Positions 58,196 to 64,000 of a DNA stretch of 64,000 nt are shown in pieces. The notes below the pieces were generated by a model. The model saw only the letters and a list, made by a program, of their open reading frames with translations. It had not been told where the DNA came from and did no database searches. The position numbers and the translations under genes were made by a program. Location of the stretch: contig JADJRQ010000002.1 of assembly GCA_016712175.1 (NCBI GenBank), positions 186,001 through 250,000 on the forward strand, given 5' to 3'. Each line of letters starts with the position of its first letter. The stretch's first letter is position 1. This DNA is from Solirubrobacterales bacterium. GTDB taxonomy: Bacteria; Actinomycetota; Thermoleophilia; Solirubrobacterales; 70-9.

Positions 58196-58297
58196 GTCGC
58201 CGATCCTATTGGGCGCGCTGCCAATGGCGAATCCGGACCGAAACGAACAACCGCCCGTTCGGTTACTCTGTCGAACGAATTTTTATCGTCTGACCGA

Positions 58298-60208
58298 ATG
58301 GGAGCCATGACTGACATCCGCCGACCGGCGCTGCTTCGCCTTCTTGCCTTTGCCGTTGCGGCCTGCATCGCGATTCTTGCCGTCGCGACCGCTAAGGCCG
58401 ATGCGGCAACCTACTGCGTGAACAAGAATGGCCCCACTTGCACCATCCAGTACACGTCCGGCCAGCTCCAGATGGCGCTTGACCAAGCGGCCAGCACCGG
58501 CTCAGTCGAGGATACGGTCCTGGTCGGCCCCGAAACCGAGAACAACTCCGGCACGGGGTTCACCTACAACACTCAGACGCCGGGCAACGAGATCCATCTG
58601 ATCGGTTCAGGCAGTAGCCAGACAACCCTTACGTGGACCGTTACGACCGGTTCCACCGACGGACTCCTGTTCTCCGCCCCCCCTGGCTCGACCGTGAATG
58701 GACTCAAGATCCTGATTCCGGCCAACGACGCTAACCAGGGGGACACCGGCCTGTGGCTGGGCAACGGCGTCGATGCGGACAACATCGCCGTCACGGGTCC
58801 CTCTGCCGACAATGTGAAGGGTGTTGATTCTCGCGGCGGTGACGTGGTCGATTCGACCATCGACCTTCCGGAAGGGAGCTCCGGAAACATAGGTATCGAC
58901 CAGTCGAACAACGGGAATGCGATCGTGAACTCCTCCGTTCACGCCGTCTACGCGGTTCGCCACTCCAGCACGGGTGAACCCACGACGGTCACCGGAAGTC
59001 GCCTCAGTGGCCTCAACGGTGCCATCGCCGACAACGGCGCCTTCGTGATCAAGAACAGCGTGATCACCCTCAGCGCCGGTAACGGCGGCGTCGGGGTCGG
59101 CATCGCCAACTACAACGCCGGGAACAACGACGATATGACCGCCAGCCTCGATGGAGTGACGATCGTCGGCGACGGGACTTCGAACAACACCAGCGGAATC
59201 AAGGCTCAGGCCGATAACGGAACCGAGACAGCGGACCTCGACGTCCACAACACCGTGATCACCGGAACCAGCCATCCGCTGAACCTGATCACCGACGGGG
59301 GACGCACGGTGACGGCCAGCATTGAGTATTCGGCCTTCGACAATGCGGCCGTGAACCAGATGTCCGGAACCGGAATCATCAACTACTCCCCAGGCCCGGG
59401 CAACATCGACCTGACCGGCGATCCCGGGTTCGCCGATGCCGCAAACCACGATTTCTCGCTGAAGGCAGACTCGCCTCTGATCGACACCGGTGATCCAGTT
59501 ACAGCTCCTGGCGCCACCGACATCCTCGGCAATCGCCGCGACTGCAACGGCACTCCAGGCGGAACCTTCCGCCGCGACATCGGCGCGTACGAATACAACG
59601 ACTGCACGGCACCGAACACTTCAATCGTTGGTGGACCCGGAGCGACCACCCAGGATCCCACGCCGAGCTTCACGCTCGCGTCTGACGACGGCCTCGCGAC
59701 CTGGCTCTGTTCGGTTGATGGCTCAACGCCCGCCGCCTGCCCAAGCCTCTACACCGCTCCCGACAAGGGCCTCGGGCTCCACCACCTTTCGGTGAGCGCT
59801 AGAGATCAGTACGGCAACGTCGACCAGACTCCGGCAACATACGACTACACCGTGATCGTGACCAAAGTGCCTCCGCCAACTTGCGAGACCGACAACACAT
59901 GCCCTCCCCCGACCTGCAAGACCGACAAGACTCTTTGCCCGCCGAAGGGTGACACCACTCCGCCCAAGGTCCTCAAGTTGAAGGCCCCGAAAAAGACGAA
60001 GAAGAAGTGGGTCAAGGTGACCTTCAAGTCGAACGAAGCCAAGGTCATCTTTACCTGCAAGCTGAACAAGAAGAAGGCGAAGCGCTGCAAGTCTCCCTGG
60101 AAGACGCCGAAGCTGAAGAAGGGCAAGAACGTCGTCCGGGTCTGGGCCACCGACGCCTCCGGCAACAAGTCCGGCATCAAGAAGCGGGCGATCCGCCGCA
60201 AGAAGTAG
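58298..60208 (+). CDS. secreted parallel beta-helix protein
   Basis: 636-aa exported protein: signal peptide with a hydrophobic stretch and cleavage near AKADA, a right-handed beta-helix-like region (PbH1, about residues 40-430, with many Asn/Gly turns such as GNGGVGVGIANYNAGN), then a bacterial-Ig-like segment with paired Cys (WLCSVDG, PAACPSLY) and a very Lys-rich C-terminal copy (FTCKLNKKKAKRC). Such Cys-paired Ig-like tails are common in Solirubrobacterales surface proteins. Two ATGs 9 nt apart (58298, 58307) are possible starts. Polysaccharide binding or cleavage is possible, but no active site is recognised. Confidence 0.8.
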   Translation: MGAMTDIRRPALLRLLAFAVAACIAILAVATAKADAATYCVNKNGPTCTIQYTSGQLQMALDQAASTGSVEDTVLVGPETENNSGTGFTYNTQTPGNEIHLIGSGSSQTTLTWTVTTGSTDGLLFSAPPGSTVNGLKILIPANDANQGDTGLWLGNGVDADNIAVTGPSADNVKGVDSRGGDVVDSTIDLPEGSSGNIGIDQSNNGNAIVNSSVHAVYAVRHSSTGEPTTVTGSRLSGLNGAIADNGAFVIKNSVITLSAGNGGVGVGIANYNAGNNDDMTASLDGVTIVGDGTSNNTSGIKAQADNGTETADLDVHNTVITGTSHPLNLITDGGRTVTASIEYSAFDNAAVNQMSGTGIINYSPGPGNIDLTGDPGFADAANHDFSLKADSPLIDTGDPVTAPGATDILGNRRDCNGTPGGTFRRDIGAYEYNDCTAPNTSIVGGPGATTQDPTPSFTLASDDGLATWLCSVDGSTPAACPSLYTAPDKGLGLHHLSVSARDQYGNVDQTPATYDYTVIVTKVPPPTCETDNTCPPPTCKTDKTLCPPKGDTTPPKVLKLKAPKKTKKKWVKVTFKSNEAKVIFTCKLNKKKAKRCKSPWKTPKLKKGKNVVRVWATDASGNKSGIKKRAIRRKK

Positions 60209-60225
60209 CGACGGATCGGCTGCGG

Positions 60226-61531
60226 TTAAAGCGGTCTGCTCGCCGAACTCGTCGAGGTCCGGTGCGGACTCGGCGATTTCGAGGTTGGCGTCGGTCACCA
60301 GCATCGGTGTCTGGCCCTTCTCGATGGTCTCGCGGGTGACCACGCACTTGGTCACGTCCTGGCGGGACGGCAGCTCGAACTGGACGTCGAGCAGGGTGTT
60401 CTCGATGATCGACCTCAGCCCACGGGCTCCGGTCTCGCGTTCAAGCGCCTTGTCGGCAATTGCCTCGAGTGAGTCGTCGGCGAAGACCAGCTCGATACCG
60501 TCGAACTCGAAGAAGCGCTGGAACTGCCTCGCCAGTGCGTGGCGCGGCTCGGTGAGGATGTGGACCAGGTCGTCGCGGGTCAGCTGGTGGAGCGCTGCCA
60601 CGACGGGCAGGCGTCCGATGAACTCGGGGATCAGGCCGTAGTCGATCAGGTCCTCGGGCAGCACCTGCTCGAACAGCTCGCCCGGGTCGTCCTGCGAATC
60701 GTTGGTCATCGCCGCGCCGAAACCGATGCCGGTATTGCTGACCCGGCGCTCGATCACCCCTTCGAGCTCGGAGAACGAGCCACCACAGATGAAGAGGATG
60801 TTGGTCGTGTCGAGGGTGAGGAACTCCTGGTGCGGGTGCTTGCGTCCACCCTGCGGCGGGACCGAAGCGGTGGTGCCTTCGAGGATCTTGAGTAGTGCCT
60901 GCTGGACGCCCTCGCCGGAGACGTCACGGGTCAGGGACGGGTTGTCGGCCTTCCGCGTGATCTTGTCGATCTCGTCGATGTAGATGATGCCGGTCTCGGC
61001 CTTCTTGATGTCGTAGTCGGCGGCCTGGATCAGCTTGAGCAGGATGTTCTCGACGTCTTCACCGACATAACCGGCTTCGGTCAGGGCAGTGGCGTCGGCG
61101 ATGGCGAAGGGCACGTTGAGCATGCGGGCCAGCGTCTGCGCGAGCAGGGTCTTGCCGGACCCGGTGGGGCCCAGCAGCAGGATGTTCGACTTCTGCAATT
61201 CGACCTCGGGGTCCTCGTTCTCCGCCATGCGGACCCGCTTGTAGTGGTTGTAGACGGCGACCGAGAGCGCGCGCTTGGCGGTCGGCTGGCCGATCACGTA
61301 CTCGTCGAGGATCGAGTTGATCTCCTGTGGCTTCGGAAGCTGGTCGAGGTCGAGGCCGGGAGCCTTCGAAGTATGAGAGACCATCTCTTCATCGATGATC
61401 TCGTTGCAGAGGTCGATGCATTCGTCGCAGATGTAGACGCCAGGGCCGGCGATCAGCTTCTTGACCTGCCGCTGTGACTTCCCGCAGAAACTGCAGAGGA
61501 GTTGCTCGTTGCTATCGGTCGGACGTGCCAG
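60226..61531 (-). CDS. clpX: ATP-dependent protease ATPase subunit ClpX
   Basis: AAA+ unfoldase feeding ClpP. An N-terminal C4 zinc finger (CSFCGKS ... CDECIDLC), Walker A GPTGSGKTLLA, Walker B IYIDEIDKI, the pore-loop region and sensor motifs (ERETGARGLRSIIE) are present; about 435 aa. Two oddities: no ATG/GTG/TTG exists in frame before the zinc finger, the best start being CTG 61531 after GGGAG; and at 60230 TTT instead of TT destroys the expected TAA, so the frame runs on to 59723 antisense to the beta-helix gene. The natural end is placed at 60226. Confidence 0.93.
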
Positions 61532-61695
61532 CGGTCTTCGCTCCCGGGTCGTGAATTGACACCGGTTCCCACCCTAACGGGCCACAGGAACCGGCTGTTC
61601 ACATTCTGTTACCCCCTGAGAAGCCCCGCCCCTGCCCGCGGGAAATAACTTGCCAATCAACCGGCAATCAGCCCGTTTCCAACCCGCAACCAGAT

Positions 61696-61744
61696 CTTCC
61701 GGCAACGATTTCACCTTTCGCATAGGTGAAATCGTTGCCAGAAG
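61696..61744. repeat. perfect 15-bp inverted repeat upstream of GNAT gene
   Basis: GGCAACGATTTCACC (61701-61715) and its exact reverse complement (61725-61739) flank the 9-nt spacer TTTCGCATA; after one mismatch the arms pair for four to five more bases. It is in the divergent region between clpX and the GNAT gene, 36 nt before the latter's start, so it cannot terminate either. An operator or a leader hairpin is likely. Confidence 0.7.
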
Positions 61745-61774
61745 GCCTTTCAGAGTGGGCGATAAGCTCAACCC

Positions 61775-62224
61775 ATGTCTATCGAAATCAAGCCGGTCAC
61801 CGAACTGGAATTCTCGAAAGTGGAGCCGCTGCTCATGGCCTACCAGACCTTCTACGAGGTAGAGGACATCGATCCTGAGCGCAACCGGAAGTTCTTCTCT
61901 CGCTTTATCGGCAATAGCCACAGCGGCTGGCTGCTCGGCGCCTGGGATGACGGCAACCTGGTCGGTTTCGGCTGCTTCTACCGCCACAAGTCTTCACTGA
62001 CCGCAACCAACGTCGTTTTGATGCACGACCTCTACGTGACCGAAGCGGCCCGCGGCAAGGGCGCAGGACGGGCTCTGATCGAGGCCGGCTTGGAGCTGGC
62101 CCGTGAATGGGGAGCCTCCCACCTCGCCTGGACCACGGCCCCGGACAACCACACGGCCCAGAAGCTTTACGACTCCTTCGAAGTCGAAAAGGGCACCTGG
62201 CTGGAGTACGAAATCGAGGTCTAA
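61775..62224 (+). CDS. GNAT-family N-acetyltransferase
   Basis: 149-aa acetyltransferase with the acetyl-CoA loop in VTEAARGKGAGRALIEAG (Q/RxxGxG/A as RGKGAG) near residue 92 and a C-terminal NHTAQKLYDSFEVEKG. It resembles the group of small GNATs acting on amino acids, polyamines or aminoglycosides; the substrate cannot be told. It is followed by the structured non-coding stretch. Confidence 0.88.
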   Translation: MSIEIKPVTELEFSKVEPLLMAYQTFYEVEDIDPERNRKFFSRFIGNSHSGWLLGAWDDGNLVGFGCFYRHKSSLTATNVVLMHDLYVTEAARGKGAGRALIEAGLELAREWGASHLAWTTAPDNHTAQKLYDSFEVEKGTWLEYEIEV

Positions 62225-62240
62225 CTAACGGGGTTTGCGT

Positions 62241-62349
62241 GTGTGGGGGCCGCGGGGGCACGTCCTCCGGGGCAACGCTCCCCTTATCGGGTTGGATCCG
62301 CGAAATCGCCTCGGTCGCCAGCCCTCCGGACGCACCCCGCGGCCCACAC
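62241..62349 (+). repeat. 109-nt structured intergenic element, copy B
   Basis: It begins 17 nt after the GNAT stop. The ends form a 15-bp stem: GTGTGGG with CCCACAC, then after a 2-nt bulge CCGCGGGG with CCCCGCGG. The interior shares CAACGCTCCCC and GTCGCCAGCCCTCCGG with copy A. No reading frame with codon-like composition covers it. The 62225-62603 stretch without a gene is filled by this element, the long hairpin and the terminator-like hairpin. Confidence 0.65.
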
Positions 62350-62386
62350 CCACCCAAGCCATCCGAGACTCACCCGTTCTACACAA

Positions 62387-62528
62387 GCGGGTGGTGCACG
62401 GGGACGTCCTGGGCGTGGCTGGCGAGGAGTAAGCGAAGCTGCCGAAGGGGGCGTACCTCAGTACGTTCCCGAGGCTGCGAGCGTCGACGAAGCCAGGCGC
62501 GTCCAGGTCGTTCCCGGGCGCCGCCCGC
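62387..62528 (+). ncRNA. putative structured RNA: 142-nt long hairpin
   Basis: Positions 62387-62423 pair with 62528-62492 without gaps: 34 of 37 positions pair, five of them G.U when read as plus-strand RNA. On the opposite strand those five would be A.C mismatches, so the plus strand is the likely transcript. The apex has a second stem GGGGGCGTAC-CTCA-GTACGTTCCC (62447-62470, 10 bp). Whether it is a 3' UTR structure, an independent RNA or a repeat is unknown. Confidence 0.5.
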
Positions 62529-62546
62529 CACCTCAGGTCTTAACGA

Positions 62547-62576
62547 GAAAGGGCGGCCGCTCCGGGCCGCCCTTTC
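62547..62576. terminator. terminator-like hairpin, probably bidirectional
   Basis: GAAAGGGCGGCC and GGCCGCCCTTTC form a perfect 12-bp stem with a 6-nt loop. TTTC follows on both strands. It lies 28 nt after the stop of the minus-strand membrane gene and at the end of the plus-strand structured stretch, so it can serve both sides. Confidence 0.8.
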
Positions 62577-62603
62577 GACGTAACACTCAACTATGGGGCA
62601 GCC

Positions 62604-63368
62604 TCAAACAGCGGGCGGCGGTGCTCCCGGGTCGTTGATCGTCTCTTCGACGATGACCGTCTCCTGTACTCCAGCGGCTACAACTCCGCCTTCCTTGAGT
62701 TCAACGAGGCGGTAGTAAAGAACCGCTCCGATGATCGCGATGTACGGGTAGAGCAGCACGCCGAGGATGATCAGCGCGATGACGCCGATGATCGGGGTAA
62801 GGGCCACGAGGAGGGCGCCGATAATGGCGATCACGAGGTATGCGGCGATGATGACAAGGCCGACGCCGATGATGCGCATGCGGTTGTCCCTGGTCAGATC
62901 GGAACTACGGGACATCGAATCGAACACGCCTTTGTCCTCTACGACGAGCGAAGGCATGGCGACGGCCCACATCAGAGCGAGAATGACTCCCGGAACGATG
63001 AAGAGGACCAGGCCGATGGCGATCAGGATGCCGGTCACGATCTGAAGCAGGATGATCGCGATCAGTTTCGGGGTGACCGAGCTGAGGATCTCTCCCACAC
63101 TCCAGTCAACTTTGCCGTCCAGTTCGACGTCCTGGACTACGCGGATGATCGAGCCGACGAGCCACGCGCTGGCGACGAGATTCACGAGCGAACCGATGAA
63201 TCCCATGACCCCGCCGTTGCCGAGAAGGCCGACGATGATCGCTGCCGGGATCAGCAGAACCAGAGCGACGATCCAGACCGTGCCGAAGCACTGCTTGTAG
63301 ATCTCACCCGTCCGTTCGAAAACTCCACCTATGTCCAGGTGGCCCTGGGTACCGCTTTCAGATGTCAT
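62604..63368 (-). CDS. polytopic membrane protein (GPDPase membrane-domain-like)
   Basis: 254-aa protein with about six hydrophobic helices between residues 28 and 225. The start LDIGGVFERTGEIYKQCF and the central VPGVILALMWAVAMPSLVVEDKGVFDSM are typical of the glycerophosphodiesterase membrane-domain-like/DUF7847 family, which lacks the catalytic phosphodiesterase part. Function unknown. It is divergent from the next gene. Confidence 0.8.
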   Translation of the reverse strand: MTSESGTQGHLDIGGVFERTGEIYKQCFGTVWIVALVLLIPAAIIVGLLGNGGVMGFIGSLVNLVASAWLVGSIIRVVQDVELDGKVDWSVGEILSSVTPKLIAIILLQIVTGILIAIGLVLFIVPGVILALMWAVAMPSLVVEDKGVFDSMSRSSDLTRDNRMRIIGVGLVIIAAYLVIAIIGALLVALTPIIGVIALIILGVLLYPYIAIIGAVLYYRLVELKEGGVVAAGVQETVIVEETINDPGAPPPAV

Positions 63369-63518
63369 GCTGAAAATCCTCCTCGTTTGGACTGGCGGGC
63401 CGTATCGCCCGGTAGTAATCCACTTGGCACCGAGCCTATATGTCCCAGCAACAGGAAAGCAGACGTATTCGTCAATCCGGGCCGCCGCTTTCGTGGCACC
63501 AGCGCGTAGGCTCCCTGT

Positions 63519-64000
63519 ATGTCCGAACCGATCGCTAACGCCGAAACCACCGTCCTCGTCACAGGAGGCTCCGGTTTTCTCGGTGGCCGCGCCATCAACC
63601 AGCTCCTAGATCAGGGCTATCGCGTCCGGACCACCGTTCGCGATGAGTCGAAATCGCCCGCGGTCCGGGAGGCCGTGACGGCCGGGGTCAATGACCCGGA
63701 CCTGACTTTCTTCGAAGCCGACCTCGGTAACGACGACGGCTGGAAAGAAGCCATCGAAGGTTGCGACTACGTGCTCCACATCGCTTCGCCATTCCCGACG
63801 GCCCAGCCAAAGGACCCGCAGGAGCTGATCGGGCCCGCTCGAGACGGAGCCCTTCGCGTGCTCAGGGCCTCCCTTGACGCCAACGTCAAGCGGGTGGTCA
63901 TGACTTCGTCGGTCGCCGCGATCAAGAGCGACGACGGGCCGCCTTCCACCGAACCCCTTACGGAAGATGACTGGACGAACCCCGACACTCCCGGCCTTTC
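63519..64000 (+). CDS. NAD-dependent epimerase/aldehyde reductase (partial)
   Basis: Frame from ATG 63519 to the right edge with no stop (160 codons seen). An extended SDR with VLVTGGSGFLGGRAI near residue 13, HIASPFP near 93 and VMTSSVAAI near 128, a pattern typical of dihydroflavonol-4-reductase-like aldehyde/ketone reductases. The catalytic YxxxK would lie beyond the window, so the family call rests on the Rossmann half only. Confidence 0.85.
   Translation, partial: MSEPIANAETTVLVTGGSGFLGGRAINQLLDQGYRVRTTVRDESKSPAVREAVTAGVNDPDLTFFEADLGNDDGWKEAIEGCDYVLHIASPFPTAQPKDPQELIGPARDGALRVLRASLDANVKRVVMTSSVAAIKSDDGPPSTEPLTEDDWTNPDTPGL

Noticed and set aside
58196..58297. T-box or other riboswitch before valS
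   Set aside because: Only about 100 nt lie there, without a T-box core; no aptamer pattern is seen before leuS or the trp genes either.
62225..62583. Coding frames across the gene-free stretch (for example 62107-62583)
   Set aside because: The translations are Arg/Pro/Ser-rich with no domain, and strong stems explain the sequence better.

Overview
The window reads as a chromosomal core region of a high-GC actinobacterium. Gene content and order (mreC-mreD-pbp2-rodA, rne/rng-rplU-rpmA-obgE-proB-proA-nadD-rsfS, lepA ... hrcA-dnaJ-prmA-murI-yqeY-phoH-ybeY-era), frequent GTG/TTG starts, short 1-11 nt overlaps and secreted proteins with Lys-rich bacterial-Ig-like tails suggest class Thermoleophilia, probably Solirubrobacterales. 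This placement is an inference from gene content; no marker search was run. Almost all genes lie on the minus strand.

Layout. 1-2.8 kb: the start of a secreted RTX-like repeat protein, then two plus-strand Rossmann proteins. 2.8-13.2 kb: phosphofructokinase and a tryptophan cluster in two blocks (lipoprotein-hisIE-trpE-trpG-trpD-trpC, then trpF-trpB-trpA), split by an HtrA-type protease with its own terminator. 13.2-25.1 kb: a zinc metallopeptidase, then era, ybeY, phoH, yqeY, murI, prmA, dnaJ, hrcA, a HadAB-like dehydratase pair, a PAS-PAS-GGDEF diguanylate cyclase and lepA. 25.1-33.6 kb: a large membrane protein, murJ, rpsT, holA, and the DNA-uptake pair comEC/comEA. 33.6-39.8 kb: leuS, a VOC dioxygenase, an SRPBCC protein, the agmatine-to-putrescine pair aguA/aguB, and tRNA-Ala(GGC). 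39.8-47.6 kb: rsfS, nadD, proA, proB, obgE, rpmA, rplU and RNase E/G. 47.6-53.4 kb: the elongasome cluster (rodA, pbp2, mreD, mreC), maf and ndk. 53.4-61.5 kb: a zinc-ribbon membrane protein with a tiny membrane partner, folC, valS, a secreted beta-helix protein and clpX. 61.5-64 kb: a GNAT acetyltransferase, a gene-free structured stretch, a membrane protein and a partial NAD-dependent reductase.

Two things stand out. First, at least ten housekeeping genes carry single-base (or -2) indels, mostly in or next to short homopolymers: trpC, trpD, era, dnaJ, leuS, the VOC dioxygenase, pbp2, folC, valS, clpX and perhaps murJ. This looks like uncorrected sequencing or assembly error rather than gene decay; these genes are annotated here as single frameshifted units.

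Second, the non-coding DNA holds unexplained structure. Two 109-nt elements lie 17-22 nt after the stop codons of ndk and of the GNAT gene, in sense orientation, sharing two conserved cores and closed by end-to-end stems. After the second comes a 142-nt hairpin with a 37-bp ungapped stem whose G.U pairs are all on the plus-strand RNA, then a terminator-like hairpin. This is the best candidate in the window for an undescribed RNA or repeat family. Perfect inverted repeats also occur upstream of holA and in two divergent intergenic regions.
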